The notes under the pieces: model-generated
Database searches by the model: none
Told to the model about the DNA's origin: nothing
The model's input: only the letters and a program-made list of their open reading frames with translations
DNA from: Serratia oryzae
Lineage (GTDB): Bacteria > Pseudomonadota > Gammaproteobacteria > Enterobacterales > Enterobacteriaceae
Direction of reading: 5' to 3'
Length of the DNA: 64,000 bases
Assembly (NCBI RefSeq): GCF_001976145.1
Contig: NZ_MOXD01000013.1
Coordinates: 82,718-146,717 of the forward strand
In this document: positions 12,616-20,986 of the stretch, one piece after another
How the letters are laid out: the number at the start of each line of letters is the position of its first letter
Position numbering within the stretch: position 1 is the stretch's first letter
Translations under genes and position numbers: made by a program

Positions 12616-12673
12616 TATACCCTTATTTTCTAAGCTGCAGTGCTCATCGGCTGCAACTTAAGCCCGAGGTATA
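12616..12673. repeat. Short palindromic element with TATACC ends (ERIC-family remnant)
   Basis: The left end TATACCCTTATTTTCTAAGC then TGCAG pairs imperfectly with the right end CTGCAACTTAAGCCCGAGG then TATA. These ends resemble ERIC termini without the ERIC core. It lies 38 bp upstream of yieF, in an otherwise AT-rich 243-bp gap. Confidence 0.55.
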
Positions 12674-12710
12674 AGCTGAATCTGTTCATTAGGAAGGGGA
12701 GAATCATCAC

Positions 12711-13271
12711 ATGTCAGAACTAAAAATCGTCACTTTGCTGGGCAGTCTGCGTAAAGGTTCTTATAACGCCATGATCGCCCACAGCTTACCCAAGCTGGCA
12801 CCGCATGGTGTCACCATCGAGGCACTTCCCTCGATTCGCGATATCCCTCTTTATGACGCAGACCGACAGCAAGAAGATGGCTTCCCAGCCACCATTGAAG
12901 CAATTGCAGAGCAGATCCGCCAGGCTGACGGGGTGATTATCGTCACACCAGAATACAACTACTCGGTTCCCGGCGGCCTGAAAAATGCCATCGACTGGCT
13001 GTCTCGCCTGCCCAATCAGCCGCTGGCCGGCAAGCCGGTTGCTATTCAAACCAGTTCCATGGGGCCGATCGGCGGCGCACGTTGCCAGTATCATCTGCGC
13101 CAGATCCTGGTCTTTCTTGATGCCATGGTCATGAATAAACCCGAATTTATGGGAGGAGTGATCCAGAGCAAGGTTGATGAGCAGGCGGGGGCATTGGTGG
13201 ATCAGGGTACGTTGGATTTTCTGGCTGGCCAACTGTCTGCATTCAGCGATTATATTCGTCGCGTTAAGTAA
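12711..13271 (+). CDS. yieF: NAD(P)H-dependent FMN quinone/chromate reductase YieF (ChrR)
   Basis: 186-aa flavodoxin-fold reductase that transfers electrons from NAD(P)H to quinones and, in E. coli, to chromate. The FMN phosphate-binding loop is LLGSLRKGSYNAMIAHSLP (about 9-27), and the family motif TPEYNYSVPGGLKNAIDWLSR (start about 81) is intact. Preceded by a GGAAGGGGAGA ribosome binding site. Length and order (yieE-yieF) match E. coli. Likely cytosolic antioxidant role. Confidence 0.93.
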   Translation: MSELKIVTLLGSLRKGSYNAMIAHSLPKLAPHGVTIEALPSIRDIPLYDADRQQEDGFPATIEAIAEQIRQADGVIIVTPEYNYSVPGGLKNAIDWLSRLPNQPLAGKPVAIQTSSMGPIGGARCQYHLRQILVFLDAMVMNKPEFMGGVIQSKVDEQAGALVDQGTLDFLAGQLSAFSDYIRRVK

Positions 13272-13367
13272 ACTTTCCTGCGGCGTCTTCTATACAGAAA
13301 ACAGAAAGGCGCCGCTCTTGGAAGTGACCGCACCATTTCATGTAGTAGAAAGCAAAGTAACACTATT

Positions 13368-14420
13368 ATGCGTTTTTTTATTCTAGCCATCATTGTGGTC
13401 TTCACCGCCAGTTCGCAGCTTGCGGCAGAAAGACGTTATCCTGCCGGAGAAGAACCGGTAGAGCTTCCTCCGCACAGTTCGCTGAATGCGCTGTTGCCGC
13501 GGCTTGGCTATAGCCAGGAAGATAGAAAGACTGAGGCTATGTCGCTGTATCTGAGGCTGATGCGCGAAGATGATCGAAACGTCTGGGCACCCTATCAACT
13601 GGCCGCCTCCTCGGCAGAAAAGGGCCAAACCGAGCTTGCAGAGCGTTATCTGCAATTAAGCGCCAAGCGTGGGCTGTGGTATTACTATAATCTGCTGGAA
13701 GACAGCGCATTTGAGAGTATTCAGCAAGGTGAAACCTACCGCTCTATCCTTGCCGAAACCAAGACCCGCTATCTGCAATACGCTTCACAGTTTGAAGGTC
13801 AAGCCTCTTATGCCGTCCCCAACGGCGAACCACCGTCTGAAGGCTGGCCGACCATCGTCTACCTGCACGCCTATGGTCAGGCTGCCGCAATTCATCCACA
13901 AGACCGATTGCTGTTTGCAGAAGCCGGTGTCGCCTATATTGAGCTGAATGGCACCCAGATGCTGGCGGAGAACAACTTCCGCTGGTCAAATTACAGCGAT
14001 GAAAGCACCCAAAGCGCTATCCAGCGTGCTCTGCAAAAGTTAACGCCGCTATTGAAGCTTAACCCCAACCAGGTGTACCTGACCGCTCGTGGGCAAGGAG
14101 CTCTGCACGGTGCCAATCTAATGGCTAAATATCCGCAGTTTTATGCAGGTGCCCTGCTGATTGCTCCAAACGGTGAGATCGCTCCGGCCAAGCATTCATT
14201 GGCCGAAAATAAGCGGATTATGATCGCGTATTACGATCGGCAGAATTTCGACGATCGGGCTCTGGCACTGTATTTCGCCGATCTGTTCAACGAAAGTAAT
14301 CAGGTCGAGCTTGAGCATTTTGCCCAGGGAGAGGATGCGATCGGTGGTTGGCAGGTACGTTTTAATCAGCCATTACGCTGGGTGATGGGCAAAACGGCGG
14401 ATGCATCGCCGGGGCTCTGA
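13368..14420 (+). CDS. Exported TPR-plus-hydrolase-fold protein lacking the nucleophile Ser
   Basis: 350 aa, not recognised as a named gene. Residues 1-20 form a signal peptide (MRFFILAIIVVFTASSQLAA, then ER). Residues 35-120 read as helical TPR-like repeats (LYLRLMREDDRNVWAPYQLA, then AERYLQLSAKRGLWYYY). From about 155 an alpha/beta-hydrolase pattern appears: PTIVYLHAYGQAA (strand plus oxyanion region), then VYLTARGQGALHGANLMAKYP. In an active enzyme this last motif would be G-x-S-x-G; here Ser is replaced by Gln (ARGQGALHG). Later LLIAPNGE and ENKRIMIAYYDRQNFDDRA fit the strand carrying the acid. Suggests a periplasmic pseudo-hydrolase or binding protein. It is inserted between yieF and adeP relative to E. 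coli. Weak ribosome binding site. Confidence 0.75.
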   Translation: MRFFILAIIVVFTASSQLAAERRYPAGEEPVELPPHSSLNALLPRLGYSQEDRKTEAMSLYLRLMREDDRNVWAPYQLAASSAEKGQTELAERYLQLSAKRGLWYYYNLLEDSAFESIQQGETYRSILAETKTRYLQYASQFEGQASYAVPNGEPPSEGWPTIVYLHAYGQAAAIHPQDRLLFAEAGVAYIELNGTQMLAENNFRWSNYSDESTQSAIQRALQKLTPLLKLNPNQVYLTARGQGALHGANLMAKYPQFYAGALLIAPNGEIAPAKHSLAENKRIMIAYYDRQNFDDRALALYFADLFNESNQVELEHFAQGEDAIGGWQVRFNQPLRWVMGKTADASPGL

Positions 14421-14427
14421 TGTAAAG

Positions 14428-14601
14428 AAGCCCAGCAAGCTGGGCCGAGGTTGATGACAAAGTGGCTTTTAAACCCGAGATACCCGGGCCTAGCGCACCG
14501 AGGGGCGCTCCGGCGGCTTACGCCGCTACGACCCCTTCGGCACGCTCTCCCTAATAACGGGCTTTGTCAGCAGTCTGAACCCAGCAAGCTGGGCCTCTTT
14601 T
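14428..14601. repeat. ~170-bp imperfect palindrome with twin terminator-like hairpins
   Basis: The hairpin CCCAGCAAGCTGGG occurs twice (14431-14444 and 14580-14593). Inside these, TGACAAAG (14454-14461) pairs with CTTTGTCA (14562-14569). The centre folds again: ACCGAGGGG with CCCCTTCGG, and GGCGG-CTTACG-CCGC. The right hairpin is followed by CCTCTTTT, so it can end transcription of the upstream plus-strand gene before the convergent adeP. Confidence 0.65.
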
Positions 14602-14607
14602 CTGCAC

Positions 14608-15945
14608 TCAATGCCCGTCAACAAACGCGATTTTAAGCACAAACAGCAGCGCTACCACGACCACGCATGGGCTGATCTCGCGCCAGCGGCCAGTGCCGAG
14701 CTTCATCACGCAGTAAGAGATAAAGCCCAGCGCAATGCCTTCGGTAATCGAGAAGCTGAAAGGCATCATGGCGGCGGTGACAAAGGCCGGAACCGCTTCG
14801 GTCATGTCTTCCCACTTCACGCGCGCCAGGCTGGAGGTCATCAGCACCCCGACGTAGATCAACGCACCGGCAGCGGCATAGGCGGGCACCATCCCCGCTA
14901 GCGGCGACAGGAAGATCACCAGCAGGAACAGAATCCCCACCACCACCGCAGTGAGGCCCGTGCGGCCACCGATGGAAACGCCAGCGGAGCTTTCAATATA
15001 GGCCGTCACCGAAGAGGTGCCGATGAATGAACCGGCGACCGAGCTGATGCTGTCAACGTACAGCGCCTGCTTCATGCGTGGGAATTGACCTTTATCATCC
15101 GTCAACCCGGCTTTATCGGTCACGCCAATCAATGTGCCTGAAGAGTCAAACAGGTTAACCAGCATAAAGGCGAAGATCACCCCAGCCAGGCTGAGATTCA
15201 ACGCGCCAGCCAGATCCACCTGCCCCACCACGGTAGTGATATCCGGCGGCATGGAGAATACACCACCGTATTTCACATCACCCAGCATCCAGCCGATCAG
15301 CGTAGTGACCACGATGGAAACCAGCACCGCCGCATGGATATTGCGTGAAGCCAGCACCGCAATGATAAAGAAGCCCAGCGCCCCAAGCAGCACGCTGTGG
15401 GAGGTCAGGTTACCTACCGCCACCAGCGTATCCGGGTTAGCCACCACAATACCGGCATTCTTCAGCCCCATCATGGCGATAAACAGGCCGATACCACTGG
15501 TGATACCCACGCGCAAACTCAGCGGGATATTGGCAATCATCCAGTAACGAATACGGAACACGGTCAACAGCAGTAGGCCAACGGCGCCCCAGAAAATCGC
15601 CCCCATGCCAACCTGCCATGAAATCCCCATCGCCCCTACCACCACAAACGCGAAGAAAGCGTTCAGGCCCATCGCCGGTGCCAGCGCGACCGGCAGGTTA
15701 GCCAGCAGCCCCATCAAGATGCTGCCGAAAGCGGCGATCAGGCAGGTGGTCACAAACACCGCCTGAGTATCCATGCCCGCCGCACCCAGGATCTGGGGGT
15801 TAACGAACACGATGTATACCATGGTTAAAAAGGTGGTAATACCGGCAATCGTTTCCGTTCTTGCCGTAGTGCCATGTTGCTTGAGTTTAAACACACGCTC
15901 AAGCAAGCCTTGCTTTGCATCAAGGCTGATGTCTTGTTTGCTCAT
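14608..15945 (-). CDS. adeP: Adenine permease AdeP (YieG), NCS2/AzgA-type
   Basis: 445 aa, the length of E. coli AdeP. An inner-membrane proton-coupled purine transporter with about 14 hydrophobic segments. Family motifs: TTARTETIAGITTFLTMVYI at the N-terminus, LAPAMGLNAFFAF in the substrate-site helix, and FDSSGTLIGVTDKAGL and GTSSVTAYIESSAGVSIGGR (start about 310) in the second half. Convergent with the upstream hydrolase-fold gene and divergent from yieH across 223 bp that include a 25-bp palindrome. Confidence 0.93.
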   Translation of the reverse strand: MSKQDISLDAKQGLLERVFKLKQHGTTARTETIAGITTFLTMVYIVFVNPQILGAAGMDTQAVFVTTCLIAAFGSILMGLLANLPVALAPAMGLNAFFAFVVVGAMGISWQVGMGAIFWGAVGLLLLTVFRIRYWMIANIPLSLRVGITSGIGLFIAMMGLKNAGIVVANPDTLVAVGNLTSHSVLLGALGFFIIAVLASRNIHAAVLVSIVVTTLIGWMLGDVKYGGVFSMPPDITTVVGQVDLAGALNLSLAGVIFAFMLVNLFDSSGTLIGVTDKAGLTDDKGQFPRMKQALYVDSISSVAGSFIGTSSVTAYIESSAGVSIGGRTGLTAVVVGILFLLVIFLSPLAGMVPAYAAAGALIYVGVLMTSSLARVKWEDMTEAVPAFVTAAMMPFSFSITEGIALGFISYCVMKLGTGRWREISPCVVVVALLFVLKIAFVDGH

Positions 15946-16068
15946 TATCAGAATTCCGAAGAGGGGAATGGACTGTCGGGCGCTATCCTATAACAAAATG
16001 TTGCCGTTTTGACCTTGCTCACCGGCTTTTTTCACCCGCTTTTTGGCTGAAATTTTCAACGGCTTGTA

Positions 16069-16093
16069 TTTATTGATATTCATCGTCAATAAA
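16069..16093. promoter_or_regulatory. Palindrome in the adeP-yieH divergent gap (operator candidate)
   Basis: TTTATTGA and TCAATAAA flank a 9-bp loop. It lies 76 bp upstream of yieH and 124 bp upstream of adeP. It does not look like a PurR box. It could be an operator of an unknown regulator or a small RNA hairpin. Confidence 0.35.
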
Positions 16094-16168
16094 TGTTTAA
16101 AGGGTCGCAATCCTGCACAATCCGGTTAAAGTGGCAACAATCATGGCTTAATTGAGGACCTTACCCCC

Positions 16169-16834
16169 ATGAATCAGGTTGAATGTGTGTTATTTGATTG
16201 CGACGGCACGTTAGTAGACAGCGAAGTTTTGTGCAGTAAAGCCTATGTGCACATGTTTGCGCACTTTGGCATTACGCTCGCGCTGGAAGAGGTGTTCAAG
16301 CAATTCAAAGGGATAAAACTGTACGAGATTATCGAACAGGTGAATGCCGAACAGGGTGTGAATTTACCGGTCAGTGAGCTGGAGCCGGTTTACCGCCAGG
16401 AAGTCGCGCGCCTATTTGACGCCGAGCTGCAACCCATCGCCGGGGCACGCGAGCTGTTGGCGCAGATGGCAGCGCCAATGTGCACCGTTTCCAACGGCCC
16501 AGTGAGCAAAATGCAGCATTCGCTGGGGCTGACCGGCATGCTGTCCTATTTTGATGACCGGTTGTTCAGCGGCTACGATATTCAACGCTGGAAGCCCGAT
16601 CCGGCCATCGTGTTCCACGCGGCAAAACAGATGCAGGTGCCGGTTGAGCGCTGCATTCTGGTGGATGATTCCGCAGCCGGTGCTCAGGCGGGTATTGCTG
16701 CCGGGATCCCGGTGTTTTACTTCTGCGCCGATCCACACAATAAACCGATCGCGCATCCGTTGGTGACCACGTTTGACGATCTGGCCCAGTTACCCGCGCT
16801 GTGGCAACAGCGTGGCTGGCAGCTTACGCGTTAA
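16169..16834 (+). CDS. yieH: HAD-family 6-phosphogluconate phosphatase YieH
   Basis: 221 aa, same length as E. coli YieH. Motif I FDCDGTLVDSE carries the nucleophile Asp; motif II is TVSNGP; motif III Lys is in RWKPDPAIVFHAAK; motif IV is LVDDSAAGAQAG. The cap domain lies between motifs I and II (about 15-90), as in beta-phosphoglucomutase-like HADs. In E. coli the enzyme acts on 6-phosphogluconate and related sugar phosphates. The 3' end overlaps the convergent LysR gene by 11 bp. Confidence 0.92.
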   Translation: MNQVECVLFDCDGTLVDSEVLCSKAYVHMFAHFGITLALEEVFKQFKGIKLYEIIEQVNAEQGVNLPVSELEPVYRQEVARLFDAELQPIAGARELLAQMAAPMCTVSNGPVSKMQHSLGLTGMLSYFDDRLFSGYDIQRWKPDPAIVFHAAKQMQVPVERCILVDDSAAGAQAGIAAGIPVFYFCADPHNKPIAHPLVTTFDDLAQLPALWQQRGWQLTR

Positions 16835-17735
16835 CCACGGCGGCCTCAGTCGGTTCCCCCCGGCCAATTTCTGCCCGTAGCCAATCGTGGAAGTAGCGCA
16901 CGCGCGGCAGTTCCCGCTTACCGGGCGGGATCTCCAGCCAATAGCCGTTGGTGCTTTTCAGCTCCAACGGTGAAAGCAGCACCAGCAAACCACTGTGCAA
17001 TTCATTGCGGATCATCATTTTATCCAGCACCGCGTAACCCGCGCCGGTGATACAGGCATTGATCACCTGATCCTGGGTACTGAACTCCAACCCCCCTTGC
17101 TCCTGCACTTCTGTGCGCCCAGCCGCCGCCAGCCAGCGTTGCCAGGTATCCATACGGTTATCACCATTGAGAATATGCAGCTGCGGCTGCGTATTCAGCG
17201 GGGGGAAAACACCGTTAATCATCAGCAACGGGCTGCCCACCAGCACCAGTTGTTCATGGCACAGCCATTCATCGCCAAAACGCTCTGCCCACTCACCAAA
17301 ACGCACCGCGCAGTCAAAATCGCAGTACTTTTGCCGCGCTTCGCTGATCAGGGCGATCTGCAATTGGCTATTGCGCTGACGCAGCGTAACCAGGCGCGGT
17401 GCCAGCCAACGGGTGGCAAACGTGGGGGCCACCTGCAACCGCAGGTGCTGTAAAGGGTTGTGCAACTGCACGTGGCGCACGCCTTCTTCCAGAATGTCCA
17501 GCGATTGCCGCACCACCGGCAGTAGCAGCATGGCATCCTGAGTCAGCGCCAGGCCGCTGTGGCTACGCACAAACAGTAACTTACCGAGAAACTCCTCCAA
17601 CTGCTTGATCTGGCGGCTGGCTGCACTCTGAGTAATAAACAGCGCTTCAGCTGCTTTGCTGAAACTCAGCGTCCGGCAGGTTTCTTCAAATACGCGCAAC
17701 ATACTGAGCGATGGCAGCTTTCTCACGATCCACAA
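16824..17735 (-). CDS. LysR-type transcriptional regulator, divergent from the Fae operon
   Basis: 303 aa. The N-terminal winged helix-turn-helix reads LSFSKAAEALFITQSAASRQ followed by IKQLEEFLG (about 22-50), followed by the co-inducer-binding domain of the GcvA-like branch (RFGEWAERFGDEWLCHEQLVLV, start about 160). It sits head-to-head with the MFS/Fae/AKR/ALDH operon, the usual layout of a LysR activator and its target. An alternative GTG start at codon 4 (RKLPSLSMLRVFEE) is also possible. The inducer cannot be read from the sequence. Confidence 0.88.
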   Translation of the reverse strand: MWIVRKLPSLSMLRVFEETCRTLSFSKAAEALFITQSAASRQIKQLEEFLGKLLFVRSHSGLALTQDAMLLLPVVRQSLDILEEGVRHVQLHNPLQHLRLQVAPTFATRWLAPRLVTLRQRNSQLQIALISEARQKYCDFDCAVRFGEWAERFGDEWLCHEQLVLVGSPLLMINGVFPPLNTQPQLHILNGDNRMDTWQRWLAAAGRTEVQEQGGLEFSTQDQVINACITGAGYAVLDKMMIRNELHSGLLVLLSPLELKSTNGYWLEIPPGKRELPRVRYFHDWLRAEIGRGEPTEAAVVNA

Positions 17736-17942
17736 ACCTCTGCATCATTTCCTTGATTGTTAACGACATGTTGCCAATCTGGTGGGTTTCATGCCTACCC
17801 GCAGCATTTATCTCCGTAAAACCAGAGGCAGATCACATGCATTTTCCGCTGAGGGGTATGACTAAAACGCACTCGCTTAGCGCCCCCCTCGCTGCCACAT
17901 TGTTAACGCAATAAAAACAAAAAACCAACATCACACCTACAG

Positions 17943-18007
17943 ACCCTAAATAACTCAGGTTGCAGGAGCAAGTAGCGCACCTGCAGCGTGAAGTATGACG
18001 GGTATAA
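17943..18007. repeat. Core-less ERIC-family element in the promoter region of the Fae operon
   Basis: The left end ACCCTAAATAACTCAGGTTG then CAGGAG pairs imperfectly with the right end CTGCAGCGTGAAGTATGACG then GGTATA. These correspond to both ends of ERIC-type repeats with nothing of the core between. The element ends 27 bp before the MFS start, so it is transcribed or overlaps the promoter. The remainder of the 299-bp LysR-MFS gap holds no gene I can support. Confidence 0.6.
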
Positions 18008-18034
18008 ACACCGCTCCAACAGGAGGACAGGTCA

Positions 18035-19396
18035 ATGCAACATCTGACACAACAATCTATCCGTATGGATGACGTGCCGTTAAACCGTTTCCATATCAAG
18101 ATCGCGGGGCTGACCTTCGGCGCCCACTTCACCGACGGCTACGTGCTGGGCGTTATCGGTTTCGCTCTGGCACAAATCAAACCGCAAATGGGTGTTTCCG
18201 CTTTCTGGGAAGGGATGCTAGGGAGCTCCGCTCTGATTGGTTTGTTTATCGGTAGCCTGATGTTTGGCTGGATTTCCGATTACATCGGCCGCCAGAAAAT
18301 CTTCTCTTTCAGTTTTATTATCATCACGCTCGCTTCCGCACTGCAGTTCTTTGTGAACACGCCAGAACAATTATTCCTGCTGCGCGTGATGATAGGCATC
18401 GGCTTAGGGGGGGATTTTGCGGTGGGGCACACCATGCTGGCCGAATTCTCACCACGTAAACATCGAGGCGTGCTGCTCGGCGCGTTCAGCGTGGTCTGGA
18501 CATTTGGCTACGTTGGCGCGGGGATCGCTGGCCATTTCCTGACGGCGATCGGCCCCGATGCCTGGCGCTGGCTGCTGTGCTCCTCCGCACTACCGGCGCT
18601 GGCGATTCTGCTGATGCGCATCGGCACGCCAGAATCACCACGCTGGCTGATGGGCAAAGGACGGCATGAACAGGCGATGGCAATCGTGCATAAGCATTTC
18701 GGGCCGAACGTGGCGCTCAACGATGAAGTACAGGCCGTGTCTCAGCAGCGTTTTCTGTCGCTGTTCGGTGCCAAATATCGCCGCCGCACCGCATTCAACA
18801 GCCTGTTTTTTGTCTGCCTAGTGATCCCTTATTTTTCGATCTACACCTTCCTGCCCTCGATTCTGCAAATCATGGGGCTGGACAATAACTTTGCTACCGA
18901 TCTGCTGCTCAATGGCCTGCTGATCGTTGGCGCGTTATTAGGGATCGTGCTCACGGTGATCTGTTCACGCCGCGGGTTCCTGATCGGCTCCTTTATCTTT
19001 CTTGCGGCCTGTCTGGTGATGCTGAGCCTGATTCCTGCCAGCCAGACCGCTTGGCTGATCGCCATCTTTGCCGCTTTTACGCTGGTCATGTCGGCAGTCA
19101 GCAATCTGGTGGGCGTATTCCCAGCCGAAAGCTTCCCCACTGAAGTTCGCTCCATGGGGGTGGGTTTTTCCTTGTCAATCAGCCGGTTGGGTTCTGCTAT
19201 CGGCACCAGCCTGCTGCCACTCTCGATTGCACATTACGGTATGCCCGCCACGACCGGCATGCTGGCATTGATTCTGATTATTGGCGCAATTGTTTCCATC
19301 GCCTGGGCACCGGAAACCAAAGGGCTGACGCTGGTGGATGCCGCACAGGACTCACAGCCTCAGGCAGAGAACGCATTCGCCGCAGTAGCGAAATAA
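18035..19396 (+). CDS. MFS transporter (organic/aromatic acid or sugar:H+ symporter type)
   Basis: 453 aa with 12 predicted transmembrane segments. MFS signature 1 between TM2 and TM3 reads GWISDYIGRQK (about 88). TM4 carries LLRVMIGIGLGGDFAVGHTM with an intramembrane Asp, as in the AAHS and sugar-porter branches. The second-half motif PAESFPTEVRSMG (start about 364) and PETKG near the end are sugar-porter-like. A strong AGGAGG site precedes the ATG. First gene of the operon, so it probably imports the substrate that the downstream enzymes use. Substrate unknown. Confidence 0.88.
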   Translation: MQHLTQQSIRMDDVPLNRFHIKIAGLTFGAHFTDGYVLGVIGFALAQIKPQMGVSAFWEGMLGSSALIGLFIGSLMFGWISDYIGRQKIFSFSFIIITLASALQFFVNTPEQLFLLRVMIGIGLGGDFAVGHTMLAEFSPRKHRGVLLGAFSVVWTFGYVGAGIAGHFLTAIGPDAWRWLLCSSALPALAILLMRIGTPESPRWLMGKGRHEQAMAIVHKHFGPNVALNDEVQAVSQQRFLSLFGAKYRRRTAFNSLFFVCLVIPYFSIYTFLPSILQIMGLDNNFATDLLLNGLLIVGALLGIVLTVICSRRGFLIGSFIFLAACLVMLSLIPASQTAWLIAIFAAFTLVMSAVSNLVGVFPAESFPTEVRSMGVGFSLSISRLGSAIGTSLLPLSIAHYGMPATTGMLALILIIGAIVSIAWAPETKGLTLVDAAQDSQPQAENAFAAVAK

Positions 19397-19425
19397 CATC
19401 ATCTTGAAAAACAGGAGATCTTTTA

Positions 19426-19929
19426 GTGGAAATGTATATCGGTGAAGGCTTTGCAGGTAATGGCGTGAATGCCTCACACATCAATATCATGATCGGTCCG
19501 CGTAATGGCGTGGTCGGCCAAGCGTTCTCTGCCAGCCTGGCCTCGCCCAGCCAAGGCCACTGCCCGTTCATGGTGGTGATCAAGCCTAACGTCCCGGCCA
19601 AACCGATGACGCTGTACGTTAACAAAGCGGAAATCAGCGGTGAACTGCACGGCAACGCCACCTGGGGAGCCTCACAGGCGGCGATCGCCAAAGCGGTCAC
19701 CGAGGCGCTGCTGGAAGGCATTCTGCCGGCTCAGGCCGAGGATGAATGGTGCATCGTCACCGCCAACTGGGTGAACCCTGGTTGTGACGATATTGATGAG
19801 GTTTACCGCAACAACTATCGTGCTTGTACTCAAGCGATCTATGCGGCGATGGAAAAATTACCAACGCGCCATCAGTTAACCCAAGCCTTGCCACAGTTGG
19901 GTAACCCGTTCTATACGCCAAAAGCCTGA
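19426..19929 (+). CDS. Formaldehyde-activating enzyme (Fae) family protein
   Basis: 167 aa, the usual Fae length. Fae in methylotrophs and methanogens condenses formaldehyde with tetrahydromethanopterin. Conserved blocks: GEGFAGNGVNASHINIMIGP (start about 6) aligns with Fae [20 protein letters not shown], keeping the His matching Fae His17 (here His18). PNVPAKPMTLYVNK aligns with PNLPCKPNTLMFNK, and the helix QAAIAKAVTEALLEGILPA aligns with the family C-half. The GTG start at 19426 is chosen because AGGAG lies 8 bp upstream. Enterobacteria are not known to make tetrahydromethanopterin, so the true acceptor or substrate is open. It sits 29 bp after the MFS gene and 10 bp before the aldo/keto reductase. 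Confidence 0.85.
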   Translation: MEMYIGEGFAGNGVNASHINIMIGPRNGVVGQAFSASLASPSQGHCPFMVVIKPNVPAKPMTLYVNKAEISGELHGNATWGASQAAIAKAVTEALLEGILPAQAEDEWCIVTANWVNPGCDDIDEVYRNNYRACTQAIYAAMEKLPTRHQLTQALPQLGNPFYTPKA

Positions 19930-19939
19930 GGAAAGTACC

Positions 19940-20986
19940 ATGGAATACGTCAATCTTGGCCAGTGTGGCCTGAAAGTCTCGCGTTTGTGCCTGGGCACCA
20001 TGAATATGGGCAGCAAGCAGTGGAAGCCGTGGATTTTTGATGAAGCGCAGAGCGAGCCATTGATCCGCCACGCCCTGGAGAACGGGATTAACTTTATCGA
20101 TCTCGCCGACTTTTACTCCAGCGGCGCAGGGGAAGAAGTGGTCGGGCGGGTGATTAACCGCATCGCCAACCGTGACGAACTGGTGCTGACCACCAAAGTG
20201 GGCTACCCGATCGGCGCTGGCCTCAATAACCAAGGGCACTCACGCAAGCACATTATGGAGAGCATCGACGCCAGCCTGCGCCGCCTCGGCACCGACTACG
20301 TGGATATCTATATGCTGCACTACTTCGACGTCAACACGCCGATCGAAGAAACCTGGGCCGCCATGAACGATATCGTGCGCTCTGGCAAAGCGCGCTATGT
20401 GGGCGTTTCCACCATGACGACCTGGCAGTTGGCCAAGATCCTGTGGTGCTGTGAGCGTAACGGCTACGCCAAGCCGATCAACATGCAGCTGCAGCTTAAC
20501 TGCGCTTACCGCGAAGAAGAGCGCGAAATGATCCCGTTCTGCCGCGATCAGGGGCTGGGCGTTTCGGTATTCAGCCCGCTGGCGCGCGGCTTGTTGAGCT
20601 GCGATTTCAATTCCGTGCGTAACAAAACCGACTTTTTCACCCAGGAAATGTATGCTGATGCCACTTCGCTTAACGTTGCACAGTCGGTCAGCCATGTCGC
20701 GCAACTGCGCGGTGTTCCCCCAGCACAGATCGCCCAGGCTTGGGTGATTAACCACCCTGGTGTGGATTGCATGCTGGTGGGCGCTGACTCCGTCCAACAG
20801 ATCGACAGCGCGGTGGCGGCACTGAACACGCCACTTAGCGAAGACGAACGCTATGAATTAGAACGCAATTACACGCCGTGCGATCTGATTAACGACTACA
20901 CCGCCGGTAAGCGGATTGCTCGCGAAAGCCGCCCGGCACGCGGTTTATTCGCCCTGGATAACGTAGAAAAAAGGAACATTGCATGA
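19940..20986 (+). CDS. Aldo/keto reductase
   Basis: 348-aa (beta/alpha)8 NAD(P)H oxidoreductase. Catalytic tetrad visible: Asp and Tyr in [13 protein letters not shown] (about 53-65), Lys in LTTKVGYP (about 81), His in YMLHYFD (about 116). The start [20 protein letters not shown] and the C-terminal nucleotide site region are typical of the YajO/Tas-type AKR branch. Third gene of the operon, overlapping the next gene by 4 bp (ATGA). Likely reduces an aldehyde or ketone, or runs in reverse on an alcohol; substrate not determined. Confidence 0.9.
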   Translation: MEYVNLGQCGLKVSRLCLGTMNMGSKQWKPWIFDEAQSEPLIRHALENGINFIDLADFYSSGAGEEVVGRVINRIANRDELVLTTKVGYPIGAGLNNQGHSRKHIMESIDASLRRLGTDYVDIYMLHYFDVNTPIEETWAAMNDIVRSGKARYVGVSTMTTWQLAKILWCCERNGYAKPINMQLQLNCAYREEEREMIPFCRDQGLGVSVFSPLARGLLSCDFNSVRNKTDFFTQEMYADATSLNVAQSVSHVAQLRGVPPAQIAQAWVINHPGVDCMLVGADSVQQIDSAVAALNTPLSEDERYELERNYTPCDLINDYTAGKRIARESRPARGLFALDNVEKRNIA

